This document shows, in pieces, positions 1-8,511 of a stretch of 34,381 bases of DNA (position 1 is the first letter of the stretch; every line of letters begins with the position of its first letter). This DNA is from UBA4719 sp038249115 (GTDB lineage: Bacteria; Actinomycetota; Actinomycetes; Actinomycetales; Dermatophilaceae). The translations under genes and the position numbers were made by a program. The notes beneath the pieces were generated by a model, which was not told where the DNA came from, made no database searches, and saw only the letters and a program-made list of their open reading frames with translations. The stretch lies in contig JBBRWQ010000028.1 in the NCBI GenBank assembly GCA_038249115.1, positions 1-34,381 of the forward strand, given 5' to 3'.

Positions 1-11
1 CCGGTCGGGCA

Positions 12-38
12 TTTGCACTCGGGGGGGTCGAGTGCTAA
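12..38 (+). promoter_or_regulatory. CIRCE operator 1 (HrcA site) upstream of groEL
   Basis: TTTGCACTC at 12-20, nine bases, then GAGTGCTAA at 30-38. The CIRCE consensus bound by HrcA is TTAGCACTC-N9-GAGTGCTAA, so there is one mismatch in the left arm and exact spacing. It lies 35 bp, centre to centre, from a second CIRCE. Confidence 0.85.
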
Positions 39-46
39 TCATTGGG

Positions 47-73
47 TTAGCACTCTCACCATGAGAGTGATAA
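47..73 (+). promoter_or_regulatory. CIRCE operator 2 overlapping the likely groEL promoter
   Basis: TTAGCACTC at 47-55, nine bases, then GAGTGATAA at 65-73, with one mismatch to the CIRCE consensus in the right arm. A -10-like GATAAT (69-74) and a -35-like TTAGCA (47-52), 16 bp apart, coincide with the operator. HrcA binding would then block RNA polymerase directly. The promoter assignment is inference; the operator is clear from sequence. Confidence 0.88.
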
Positions 74-190
74 TCCTGACCGTTTGGTGAGGGCCTGAGA
101 ACGCGTGCGAACGGCGCACGCCAGATCCGGTCCGTCCGTCGCGGGCACCAGCCGGTCACACATCCGTTTCGCGTGGGAGGAACCACCCGA

Positions 191-1816
191 ATGGCCAAAC
201 TCATCGCTTTTGATGAAGAGGCTCGCCGCGGTCTCGAGCGGGGAATGAACATCCTCGCCGACGCCGTCAAGGTGACCCTCGGTCCGAAGGGCCGCAATGT
301 CGTCCTCGAGAAGAAGTGGGGAGCCCCCACCATCACCAACGATGGTGTGAGCATCGCCAAAGAGATCGAGCTCGAGGACCCGTACGAAAAGATCGGCGCA
401 GAGCTGGTCAAGGAAGTTGCCAAGAAGACCGACGACGTGGCCGGCGACGGCACCACGACGGCGACGGTTCTGGCCCAGGCGATGGTGCGCGAGGGTCTGC
501 GCAACGTTGCTGCCGGCGCAAACCCGATGGCACTCAAGCGGGGCATCGAGCAGGCCGTCGCGGCCGTCTCGGACGAGCTGCTGAGCATGGCCAAGGACGT
601 CGAGACCAAGGAGCAGATCGCGGCCACCGCCTCGATCTCTGCGGCCGACACCCAGATCGGCGAGATGATCGCCGAGGCCATGGACAAGGTCGGCAAGGAA
701 GGCGTCATCACGGTCGAGGAGAGCCAGACCTTTGGTCTCGAGCTCGAGCTGACCGAGGGCATGCGCTTCGACAAGGGCTACATCTCCGCCTACTTCGTCA
801 CCGACGCAGAGCGCATGGAGACCGTCCTTGAGGACCCGTACGTCCTGGTCGTCAACTCCAAGATCGGCAGCATCAAGGACCTGATCCCGCTGCTGGACAA
901 GGTGCGCCAGGCCGGCAAGCCCGTCCTGATCATCGCCGAGGACGTCGAGGGCGAGGCTCTCGCGACCCTGGTGCTCAACCACATCCGTCGCACCCTGAGC
1001 TGTGTCGCTGTCAAGGCGCCTGGCTTTGGTGACCGTCGCAAGGCCATGCTCGCTGACATCGCCATCCTTACCGGTGGCCAGGTCATCTCCGAGGAGATCG
1101 GTCTCAAGCTCGAAACCACCGAGCTCGACCAGCTGGGCCGTGCACGCAAGGTCGTCGTCACCAAGGACGACACGACCATCGTCGAGGGCGCTGGCGAGGT
1201 GGACCAGATTGCTGGCCGCGTCAACCAGATCAAGGCCGAGATCGACAAGTCCGACTCGGACTACGACCGCGAGAAGCTCCAGGAGCGCCTTGCCAAGCTT
1301 GCCGGTGGCGTTGCAGTCATCAAGGCGGGCGCGGCCACAGAGGTCGAGCTCAAGGAGCGCAAGCACCGTATCGAGGACGCTGTTCGCAACGCCAAGGCCG
1401 CCGTTGAAGAGGGAATCGTCGCCGGTGGCGGCGTGGCCCTGCTTCAGGCGACCGACGCCGCGTTCTTGAAGCTCGAGCTCGAGGGTGACGAGGCCACCGG
1501 CGCGAACATCGTTCGCGTCGCGGCTGAGGCTCCGCTCAAGCAGATCGCCATCAACGGCGGTCTTGAGGGTGGCGTCGTGGCTGAGAAGGTCCGCAACCTG
1601 CCGTCCGGCTGGGGCCTGAACGCGGCCAACGGCGAGTACGTCGACCTGATCGCCGAGGGCATCATCGACCCGGCCAAGGTCACGCGCTCGGCGCTGCAGA
1701 ACGCTGCGTCCATCGCTGCGTTGTTCCTGACCACCGAGGTAGTCATCGCCGACAAGCCCGAAAAGGCCGCTCCGGCCGGCCCGGGTGGGGACGAGATGGG
1801 TGGCATGGGCTTCTAG
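191..1816 (+). CDS. groEL: 60-kDa chaperonin GroEL (GroEL2-like)
   Basis: This is the ATP-driven cytosolic folding chamber subunit, 541 residues, the normal family length. The ATP-site stretch GDGTTTATV lies near residues 85-95, and the C-terminal tail is the Gly-Met type ending GGMGF. In actinobacteria this tail marks the housekeeping GroEL2-type copy rather than the His-tailed GroEL1. The ATG at 191 is chosen because GGAGG lies at 176-180 and the protein then begins MAKLIAFDEEARR as in the family. There is no groES within the window. The gene has its own CIRCE-controlled promoter upstream and a terminator downstream, so it is probably monocistronic and induced by heat through HrcA. Confidence 0.97.
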   Translation: MAKLIAFDEEARRGLERGMNILADAVKVTLGPKGRNVVLEKKWGAPTITNDGVSIAKEIELEDPYEKIGAELVKEVAKKTDDVAGDGTTTATVLAQAMVREGLRNVAAGANPMALKRGIEQAVAAVSDELLSMAKDVETKEQIAATASISAADTQIGEMIAEAMDKVGKEGVITVEESQTFGLELELTEGMRFDKGYISAYFVTDAERMETVLEDPYVLVVNSKIGSIKDLIPLLDKVRQAGKPVLIIAEDVEGEALATLVLNHIRRTLSCVAVKAPGFGDRRKAMLADIAILTGGQVISEEIGLKLETTELDQLGRARKVVVTKDDTTIVEGAGEVDQIAGRVNQIKAEIDKSDSDYDREKLQERLAKLAGGVAVIKAGAATEVELKERKHRIEDAVRNAKAAVEEGIVAGGGVALLQATDAAFLKLELEGDEATGANIVRVAAEAPLKQIAINGGLEGGVVAEKVRNLPSGWGLNAANGEYVDLIAEGIIDPAKVTRSALQNAASIAALFLTTEVVIADKPEKAAPAGPGGDEMGGMGF

Positions 1817-1840
1817 CCCAAGCGCATAGGTAACCAACGC

Positions 1841-1872
1841 AGGGCGGCTCTCCAGAGACGGGGAGCCGCCCT
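1841..1872 (+). terminator. Hairpin terminator after groEL
   Basis: AGGGCGGCTC (1841-1850) pairs perfectly with GAGCCGCCCT (1863-1872). Three further inner pairs leave a six-base loop. The following T-run is weak (TTCGCGTTC), as is common in high-GC actinobacteria. It lies 25 bp after the groEL stop. Confidence 0.75.
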
Positions 1873-2018
1873 TCGCGTTCACCCAAGCACTCCTCCTCGT
1901 GCGCCGAGACCACCGAATCCGGCACGGGGAGAGCCAGATTCAGTCTTGGGTTCAATGGGTCAGCGCAACAAGCGGGGATAGGGTCGATTCGCGAGAGCAG
2001 GGGAGAAGGGAGGTGTCG

Positions 2019-2792
2019 ATGACGATCTGGATCGACCCACCAGCCTGGCCCGCTCACGACCGGCTGTGGTCGCACCTGATCAGCGACACCTCGTATGACG
2101 AGCTGCACGCCTTCGCCGCACTGGCCGGCATACCCGTTCGCGGGTTCGAAGGCGACCACTTCGACGTGCCTCAGGAGCGGTATGCCGCGCTGGTCGACGC
2201 CGGCGCGCGGCCGACGGGGGGCAAGGATCTGGCCCGCCGCTTGCGTGACAGCGGCCTGCGGTTCCAGAAGCGCAAGGGGGAGCGGCCGCTCGCCGCTTAC
2301 CGCAACGTGTTGTCGCATCTTGACGTCGGTCACAGCCTGCACATTGTTGCCTCACCGTTGCCGACGCCGGACGAGCACACAGCGGCTGCAGTGGTTTTCG
2401 TCACGGACGCCGGCGGCGCGACGCTGCTGGTGCGCACCGTGGCCCGAGATGCGTGGGGTGCTCCGGCGGGTGGGCGTGAGCAGGGTGAGACGGTGCTGGA
2501 ATGCGCTGCTCGCGAGACGTGGGAGGAGTCAGGGCTGCGCATTGACCCCGCAATGCTGAGGCCGTGCGGCTATGAACGGGTGACTCTCGACGCGGGCCCG
2601 AACGGCCGCTGGCCGCACCAGCGCAACTACATCGCCTGCTTCGCCACAGTGCTGCCAGACGTCAGGCCGGCGGTGGCGCCGCGTGACGTGGACGTGGACG
2701 CAGCCGAGTGGGTGGACCGGCCGCAGGCCGAGCGCCGTTGCGGCGCCGAGTTCTGGTGGCCGTTGTTCGCCCACGTTCACTCACCGGGCTGA
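2019..2792 (+). CDS. DUF4031 domain fused to Nudix hydrolase
   Basis: A 257-residue two-domain protein. Residues 1-80 match the DUF4031 type seen in actinobacteria (start MTIWIDPPAWPAH, later GDHFDVP and the basic TGGKDLARRLRDSGLR). The second half is a Nudix hydrolase: the Nudix box GX5EX7REUXEEXGU is present as G-GREQG-E-TVLECAA-RETWEESGL, so Mg-dependent cleavage of a nucleoside-diphosphate-linked substrate is expected. The substrate cannot be read from sequence. The ATG at 2019 is chosen because GGAGAAGGGAGG ends six bases before it; an in-frame GTG at 2013 is possible. Its 3' end overlaps the convergent HD-domain gene by 16 bp. Confidence 0.88.
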   Translation: MTIWIDPPAWPAHDRLWSHLISDTSYDELHAFAALAGIPVRGFEGDHFDVPQERYAALVDAGARPTGGKDLARRLRDSGLRFQKRKGERPLAAYRNVLSHLDVGHSLHIVASPLPTPDEHTAAAVVFVTDAGGATLLVRTVARDAWGAPAGGREQGETVLECAARETWEESGLRIDPAMLRPCGYERVTLDAGPNGRWPHQRNYIACFATVLPDVRPAVAPRDVDVDAAEWVDRPQAERRCGAEFWWPLFAHVHSPG

Positions 2793-3451
2793 GGCTGCTC
2801 GACGCGAAGGCGGGTCAGCTCGCGGCCGAGGTTGATGCGGGCCGGCGTCTCCCAGGCGCGCAACGCCTGGGCCGTGCGATAGATCGTGTCGCGGTGGACG
2901 AAGGGTTCCAGGACAGCCGCCCGACCCTGCCGGTATTCCGCGTCGGGCACGTGTGCGAACTCCGCGCGGACCTGGGCACAGTAGTCATCGAACCGCTCCT
3001 GAGGAGCCGAAAAGATCCACATGTCTGCGTCCTGAAAGGCTGCGTCGATGGGCTCTTCGCCGCCGGAGTCGTGGCCGGCCGTGAGCCGGATCAGCCGGTT
3101 GATGACGTCCAGGTCCTCGTCGCGGATCCCCAGATGTTGCAGGGTGTCTCGGGCCAGAACGGCGCTGTCCGCTTCGTTGGATCCGGGCTCGGCATCGGGG
3201 TGGTAGATCGCGTCGTGGAACCACGCAGCAAGCCGGGCGACCGTGCACTGGCGGTCATCGATCTCGCCCGCCTTCTCGAGCTCCTCCAGCGCCCAGAACA
3301 TCTCCACCAGATGCCTCGTCGTGTGATAGCGGCGCGCAGGCTCATTCCATTGCACCAGCAGGTCGGCAGCCGACCGCGCGACGGCGTCGTTGTGCGCGTG
3401 CGGCGCGATGGCGCGAACGTCCATACTCCACGACGTGGTCAGGGCAGGCAT
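2777..3451 (-). CDS. HD-domain metal-dependent phosphohydrolase (COG4339-like)
   Basis: A 224-residue cytosolic protein of the predicted HD-superfamily hydrolases. Metal-ligand motifs are visible in order: RYHTTRHL near residues 41-48, WFHDAIYHP (the HD pair) near 77-85, and later DADMWIF. These fit an all-helical HD phosphohydrolase of the COG4339 group, whose physiological substrate is not established. The ATG at 3451 has AAGGA almost adjacent, so the ribosome binding site is weak; an internal ATG ten codons in is the alternative. It is convergent with the Nudix gene and lies 20 bp downstream of the HelD-like gene on the same strand, so co-transcription with that gene is possible. Confidence 0.85.
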   Translation of the reverse strand: MPALTTSWSMDVRAIAPHAHNDAVARSAADLLVQWNEPARRYHTTRHLVEMFWALEELEKAGEIDDRQCTVARLAAWFHDAIYHPDAEPGSNEADSAVLARDTLQHLGIRDEDLDVINRLIRLTAGHDSGGEEPIDAAFQDADMWIFSAPQERFDDYCAQVRAEFAHVPDAEYRQGRAAVLEPFVHRDTIYRTAQALRAWETPARINLGRELTRLRVEQPQPGE

Positions 3452-3471
3452 GTCCTTAGTCTGTCAGTCGG

Positions 3472-5529
3472 TCAGCCCAGCAGCTCGATGGGCAGCTCCT
3501 CGGCGTGTATCACCGTGAGCTCGGACACCGCGCGGGTCAGCACCACATAGAGCCGGCGAAGTCCTGTGCGCTGGTCAGGCTCGGCCGCGGCGATGGCAGA
3601 TGGCTCGACGACGATGACACGATCGAACTCCAGCCCCTTGGCCACGGTGGCAGGAATGATGTCAACTTGATGGTCCACGTCGCCGTGGTCGGCGCCGAGC
3701 ACACCGTGATCAACTCCTCTGAGGGTCAACGCTTTTGAGACTGCGCCGACCGTCAAATCGGAGGCGATGACACCGACCGACCCGGGTTCGCGAGCCGTCT
3801 CGGCGACGGCTTCGGCAACGCGGTGGTACAACGAGTTCCTCTCCACATTCACGATCTCGAGGCGGCCGGGGTTGTCTCGCACCGACACCGGAGCGCCCAG
3901 GCCCGGTGCCATCGAGGGCAGTAGCTGGGCGGCAAAGTCAATGACGCTGGCCGGGACCCGAAAGCCGCGTTCGAGGATCTCGATGACGCCGTCCGGCTTG
4001 CCAAGGTGCCTCAGTGAGGACTCCCACGAGTCGGTCGCCCAGGGCGTCGTGCCCTGCGCCAGGTCGCCGAGAACGGTTGCTGAGCCGGTTGAGCATCGTC
4101 TGCCGACGGCACGAAGCTGCATCGGCGACAGGTCCTGTGCCTCATCGAGGACGACGTGGCCGAGACTGGCGGTGCGCTGGAGGTGGTCGTTGATCTCATC
4201 GATCAGGACGGCGTCGGCAGTTGACCACCTGGCCGATCCTCGACCTGCAGGAGGGCTGGCCCACAACAGGATCGAGCGTTCTGCCTCGGTGAGCAGATCG
4301 CCGGCGTGCTCCCTCAGCGCCGTGGCGTCCGAGAGCAGGCTGAATAGCACGGCCTTCGGGTCGACTGCCGGCCACACGTGACCGGCATACCTCTTGACCG
4401 CGGTGGAGCGGGCTACTGCATCCTGCACACGGTCGTCGGGAGAGTCGCCAGCCTGTTCCATCTGCAGCAAGATCGCGTGCGCGAGGCGGTGCGGCAGCAT
4501 CTGGCGAGCCGCGTCGTATCTGACACCGCGAGTTCGCAGCTCGTTCACGATCTCGGCCACTTCGTATGCCGGCACGCGCCACTTGTGCGCGCCCCGAGGC
4601 AGTACGAGAGCAACGTCTGGCGTCCGTACATGCGACCACACGGCAGCTCGGAGTATGTCTGCGAGACGCGAATCGCCCTTGAGGACAGCGGTTTCGACGC
4701 TGTCGCGACCACGAACCGGAACCGAGGCGAGGAGCTCGTCGATCGTGTTGTGACGGACCTCGACCTCGCCCAGAGCCGGCAGGACGGCGCCGATGTGGTC
4801 GAGGAAGGCGCGGTTCGGGCCGATGACCAGGACGCCTCTTCTGGCCAGTCGCTCCCGGAAGGCATAGAGCAGCCAGGCGGCCCGGTGCAGGCCGACCGCG
4901 GTCTTGCCTGTTCCGGGGGCGCCCTGAACACAGACGGTCGTGCCGACGTCACTGCGCACGATGACGTCCTGTTCGGGCTGGATCGTGGCCACGATGTCGC
5001 GCATCGGTCCCACTCGCGGCCGTTCGATCTCGCCGACGAGGATCTGGCTTCGGAAAGTGGACCCTGCCGGTGCCGAGTCCGGATCGTGGACATCGAGTCG
5101 CTCGTCCTCGTAGGCGGTCAGCTGGCCACGGTCGATACCGAACCGGCGACGCAGGGTGACGCCCATCGGCTCGGTCCGCGACGCGCGGTAGAAGGCGGTC
5201 GAGACGTCGGCGCGCCAGTCGACAACGACGGGGTCGCCGCGAGAGTCGGCAACGTGACGGCGCCCGATGTACCAGCGTTCCGGCTTCGGGGCGTCGCTGC
5301 GCAGCTGGTCGATCCGGCCGAAGAACAAGCTCGATGTCGGGTCGTCGATCAGTGACTGGGCCCGGCGGTACAGCGTGGCGGCCAGAAACTCGCTCGAGAT
5401 CCGGTCCCCCGCGTGGGCCTCCAGCGACATCGTCTGCGCGCGCATCCGGGCGAGCTCGGCGCGCGCGACGGCAAGGTACTCACGCTCACGCTTCAGCTCG
5501 GGAGCAACAGTGGCGGGCGACACAGACAA
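3472..5529 (-). CDS. HelD/HelR-like superfamily 1 ATPase (RNA polymerase recycling)
   Basis: A 685-residue UvrD-like ATPase of the actinobacterial HelD/HelR type, which removes RNA polymerase from DNA and in some species confers rifampicin tolerance. Visible parts are an N-terminal coiled-coil region with RREAQ-like helices and the family stretch DPTSSLFFGRID, Walker A GAPGTGKT (Lys209), Walker B VVLDEAQDLSP, GFRVPASVIDF, and the C-terminal LTRAVSELTVIH. The likely start is TTG at 5529, because GGAAGG lies seven bases upstream on the coding strand; GTG at 5523 is an alternative. That ribosome binding site lies inside a 12-bp inverted repeat. The gene follows htrA on the same strand. I see no rifamycin-associated element. 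Whether it is HelD- or HelR-like in function is not decided by sequence alone. Confidence 0.87.
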   Translation of the reverse strand: MSVSPATVAPELKREREYLAVARAELARMRAQTMSLEAHAGDRISSEFLAATLYRRAQSLIDDPTSSLFFGRIDQLRSDAPKPERWYIGRRHVADSRGDPVVVDWRADVSTAFYRASRTEPMGVTLRRRFGIDRGQLTAYEDERLDVHDPDSAPAGSTFRSQILVGEIERPRVGPMRDIVATIQPEQDVIVRSDVGTTVCVQGAPGTGKTAVGLHRAAWLLYAFRERLARRGVLVIGPNRAFLDHIGAVLPALGEVEVRHNTIDELLASVPVRGRDSVETAVLKGDSRLADILRAAVWSHVRTPDVALVLPRGAHKWRVPAYEVAEIVNELRTRGVRYDAARQMLPHRLAHAILLQMEQAGDSPDDRVQDAVARSTAVKRYAGHVWPAVDPKAVLFSLLSDATALREHAGDLLTEAERSILLWASPPAGRGSARWSTADAVLIDEINDHLQRTASLGHVVLDEAQDLSPMQLRAVGRRCSTGSATVLGDLAQGTTPWATDSWESSLRHLGKPDGVIEILERGFRVPASVIDFAAQLLPSMAPGLGAPVSVRDNPGRLEIVNVERNSLYHRVAEAVAETAREPGSVGVIASDLTVGAVSKALTLRGVDHGVLGADHGDVDHQVDIIPATVAKGLEFDRVIVVEPSAIAAAEPDQRTGLRRLYVVLTRAVSELTVIHAEELPIELLG

Positions 5530-5533
5530 CAGA

Positions 5534-5592
5534 GCGCCTTCCGCGGGACGGGTGCAAGGGGTGAGCCGTGCAGCCTAGCTCGCGGAAGGCGC
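5534..5592 (-). promoter_or_regulatory. Perfect 12-bp inverted repeat masking the HelD-like gene's ribosome binding site
   Basis: On the coding (minus) strand the arms are GCGCCTTCCGCG (5592-5581) and CGCGGAAGGCGC (5545-5534), separated by 35 bases. The second arm contains GGAAGG, which sits seven bases before the TTG start of the HelD-like gene. In RNA the arms would hide this ribosome binding site. The following bases TCTGTTGTCTGTG are only moderately T-rich, so it may instead, or also, act as a terminator for htrA. The repeat is seen directly; its role is inference. Confidence 0.6.
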
Positions 5593-5627
5593 GTGCCGCA
5601 GCGCGTGTGGCGAAGGGGACCGAGGCG

Positions 5628-6977
5628 CTACTGGTTCGTGGAGGGCTTGTCGGTAAGGGTGGCGCTGATGTCCCTGCTCTGGCCATCACGCAAGATCTTG
5701 AATGTCACCTTGTCGCCCACTGAGTGCTCGCGTACCTGGGCGACGAGCGACAGCGACCCGTCGATCGAGTTGCCGTCGACCGCGATGATGGCGTCGCCGG
5801 CCTGCAGCCCCGACTTGTCGGCCGGAGTCCCGCTGACGACATTGGTGAGCACTGCTGCCGCGCGCTTTGCCGCCCCGTCGGCCACGACGCCGTTCTTGGA
5901 GCTGACGCCCAGGTAGGCGTGCGTGGCCTTGCCGGAGGTGATCAGCTGTTCGGCGATCGACTTGGCCTCGTTGACCGGGATGGCGAAGCCGATTCCGATG
6001 TTGCCGCTCTGGGACGATGTCCCGCCGGCGGACCCGAGCGAGGCGATGGAGGAGTTGATCCCGATCAGCTGGCCGCCGGCGTTGACCAGGGCGCCGCCAC
6101 TGTTGCCCGGGTTGATCGCGGCACTGGTCTGGATGGCGTTCGTCACGACCGGTTCGCCGGTTGACTGCTGCTGCCCGAACGGGTTGCTGGGTTGCTGGGG
6201 CGCAGTGGTGACCGGACGGTTGAGGGCGCTCACGATGCCAGTAGTGACCGTGCCGGCCAGACCCAGGGGGTTGCCGACAGCCATGACCGGGTCGCCGACC
6301 TTGAGGATGGTGGCGTCGCCGAGCGCAATGGCCTTGAGATCGTTCGGTGCGTCGGTCAGCTTGATGACGGCCAGGTCAGTGGATGGGTCGGTTCCGACGA
6401 CGGTCGCGTCATAGGTCCGCTTGTCGTTCAGGGTCACCGTGAGCTGCGAGCCCTGTCCGGCGCCCGTCACGACGTGGTTGTTGGTCAGGATGTGGCCCTT
6501 GGTGTCGAAGATGACTCCTGAACCCTGCCCACCGCCCTGGCCGCTGGTCACCGTGATGGACACCACGCTGGGAGAGACCGATGCCGCGGTGGCCGCCCAG
6601 TTGGGGGACGAGACATCAGCCTGTAGTACCGGCGCTGCAGAGGTTGTCGCGCTTGTCCCGGTCTGCGCCGTCGACGACGTGGCGTCATCGACGCGGGTTA
6701 CCGCGTATGTGCCGGTGCTGGCCAGGACCGCGGCGAGGACGGCGACCGTGACCAGTTCGGGCAGTCTGCGGGACTTCGCCGGCTGAGCGGGCTCTGCGCC
6801 GGGCTGGTTCAGGGCAGCCGGATACCACTCAGCAGGAGTCTGTGGAGCCTCAGGAGGGTATGACGGGTACTGCGGCTGCGCCTGAGTCTGGTTGAACCAG
6901 AGCGCTTCAGTGTGCTCGGGCGCACCTTCGGGTGGCTGCGGCGACTCGGGCGACTGGGGCGGCGGCTGCTGCGTCAT
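5628..6977 (-). CDS. Membrane-anchored HtrA/PepD-like serine protease with PDZ domain
   Basis: A 449-residue DegP/HtrA-family protease. A proline/glutamine-rich cytoplasmic segment (about 1-70) precedes one membrane anchor (about 73-92), then an extracytoplasmic trypsin-like domain with triad His168 (TNNHVV), Asp201 (STDLAVIKL) and Ser293 (GNSGGAL). A C-terminal PDZ domain contains GLQAGDAIIAVDG. It should degrade or refold damaged exported proteins. The start is an ATG with GGAGA eight bases upstream. It lies 45 bp downstream of the sensor kinase gene on the same strand, matching the remembered mprA-mprB-pepD layout of mycobacteria, so control by the adjacent two-component system is likely. 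Confidence 0.93.
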   Translation of the reverse strand: MTQQPPPQSPESPQPPEGAPEHTEALWFNQTQAQPQYPSYPPEAPQTPAEWYPAALNQPGAEPAQPAKSRRLPELVTVAVLAAVLASTGTYAVTRVDDATSSTAQTGTSATTSAAPVLQADVSSPNWAATAASVSPSVVSITVTSGQGGGQGSGVIFDTKGHILTNNHVVTGAGQGSQLTVTLNDKRTYDATVVGTDPSTDLAVIKLTDAPNDLKAIALGDATILKVGDPVMAVGNPLGLAGTVTTGIVSALNRPVTTAPQQPSNPFGQQQSTGEPVVTNAIQTSAAINPGNSGGALVNAGGQLIGINSSIASLGSAGGTSSQSGNIGIGFAIPVNEAKSIAEQLITSGKATHAYLGVSSKNGVVADGAAKRAAAVLTNVVSGTPADKSGLQAGDAIIAVDGNSIDGSLSLVAQVREHSVGDKVTFKILRDGQSRDISATLTDKPSTNQ

Positions 6978-7022
6978 CGAAATCTCCTTCGGGGTTGATG
7001 GCTCTAGTCAATCCGACGAGCC

Positions 7023-8501
7023 TCAAACGATGCTGGGTTCTGACTGGGAGTTTGCTGTGGGCAGATCCACGATGAAGGTCGCGCCACCCCCGGGTGTGGC
7101 GGTCACCCCGACCCGACCCCCGTGGGCACCGACGATGGCGGCCACGATGGCCAGGCCCAGGCCGTTGCCGCCGCCATTACCCCGCCCGCGGGAGGCGTCG
7201 GCGCGATAGAACCGTTCAAAGACCTTGCGGGCCTTGACCGGGTCGACGCCGCTGCCGTGGTCGCGCACCTCGAGCTTGGCGCGACCGGTGCTGCTCCCAA
7301 CGGCAATCTCGATGTCGGTGCCCGCAGGCGTGTGATTCACAGCGTTGCCAACGAGATTGGTGACAACTTGACGAAGCTTCGCCTCGTCGCCCTCGATGGT
7401 GGTCGGTGTGAGGTCACCTTCCAGACCAAGCAGTCGAACGTGCCGCGTGGAGTCCAGCGCGCGGGCGTCCTGAACCGCGTCGGCGGCCAGAACGGTGAGG
7501 TCCACGGGCCCTTTCTCGAGCGGACGCTGGCTGTCCAGGCGGGTCAGGAGCAGCAGGTCCTCGACGAGTCCACCCATGCGGATCGCCTCATCCTCGATAC
7601 GGCGCATGGCCCCGGCGACGTCATCGGGCTTGCTGACCGCCCCCTGGCGGAAGAGCTCGGCATAGCCTCTCACCGCCGCCAGCGGGGTGCGCAGCTCGTG
7701 CGAGGCGTCGGCCACGAACTGGCGCATTCGATCCTCCGAGGCTTCCCGAACGGCGAAGGACTGCTCGATCTGCGCCAGCATCGAGTTCAGCGAACGAGCC
7801 AGGCTGGCCACCTCGTCCTTGCTGGTGGGCTCCGGGATCCGCCGGGTCAGGTCGCCGGCGGCGATGACCGCGGCAGTGTCCTCGATCTGGGTGAGCGGCC
7901 GGAACGCGCGGCGTACCCCGAACCAGCCGAGGAGGGCGCAGGCGGCGATGACGGCCAGGCCGATCAGGACGGCAAAGCGCACCATTCGCCGGACCGTGGT
8001 GTCGACCCCGCGCAACGGCACGGCGACCGCAAAGGTGGCGGATCCATCACTCAGCTTCCCGGCCTCCACTCGCCAGCGCATGTCGCCGTTGAGGGAGCTG
8101 ACCGTGAAGAGCGGGCCGCCCACGCGCGGGTCGGTGGGGGTCAGGTTCGGGATGTTGGGGCGTAGGCGCTCCCCGCTGGGGTCGACCTCCAGGGGTCGGC
8201 TGCCGTCAGAGGGCATGAACCTGACGACGTAGTTGGTGATTCCCGGAACACGGTGGCTGAACAGCTCGCTCAGCACCTGCTGGGCGGTCGGACCGGCCGC
8301 CACCTCCAGGTCACGGTCGACGCTGTCCATCAGCTGGCGTCGCATGACCGCGCTGGTGGCGATGCTGGTGAGGGTGAGGGCGACCAGCAACAGCAGCACG
8401 AGCACCGCGATGAGCCGAACTCGCAGCGGCAGGGATGCGAGCCGGGGCGCGACTCCGGCGATAGCCCGGCGGGGGGCACGCGTGGTGGGTGGGTGCGTCA
8501 C
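7023..8501 (-). CDS. Two-component sensor histidine kinase
   Basis: A 492-residue membrane histidine kinase. A first membrane helix (about 28-50) is followed by an extracytoplasmic sensor domain of roughly 120 residues, a second helix (about 175-195) and a HAMP linker. The H-box ASHELRTP has phospho-acceptor His268. The ATPase domain has N-box NLVGNAVNHTP, G1 DHGSGVD, F-box KVFERFYRAD and G2 GNGLGLAI. The likely start is GTG at 8501; no strong ribosome binding site is visible and the regulator gene ends ten bases upstream, suggesting translational coupling. It should phosphorylate the neighbouring OmpR-type regulator in response to an envelope signal that sequence does not reveal. Confidence 0.94.
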   Translation of the reverse strand: MTHPPTTRAPRRAIAGVAPRLASLPLRVRLIAVLVLLLLVALTLTSIATSAVMRRQLMDSVDRDLEVAAGPTAQQVLSELFSHRVPGITNYVVRFMPSDGSRPLEVDPSGERLRPNIPNLTPTDPRVGGPLFTVSSLNGDMRWRVEAGKLSDGSATFAVAVPLRGVDTTVRRMVRFAVLIGLAVIAACALLGWFGVRRAFRPLTQIEDTAAVIAAGDLTRRIPEPTSKDEVASLARSLNSMLAQIEQSFAVREASEDRMRQFVADASHELRTPLAAVRGYAELFRQGAVSKPDDVAGAMRRIEDEAIRMGGLVEDLLLLTRLDSQRPLEKGPVDLTVLAADAVQDARALDSTRHVRLLGLEGDLTPTTIEGDEAKLRQVVTNLVGNAVNHTPAGTDIEIAVGSSTGRAKLEVRDHGSGVDPVKARKVFERFYRADASRGRGNGGGNGLGLAIVAAIVGAHGGRVGVTATPGGGATFIVDLPTANSQSEPSIV

Positions 8502-8511
8502 GTTGGCCTGG

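Noticed and set aside
56..1882. A 608-codon open frame antisense to groEL
   Set aside because: It mirrors groEL codon structure in a GC-rich genome, has no recognisable domain, and crosses the CIRCE operators and the terminator.
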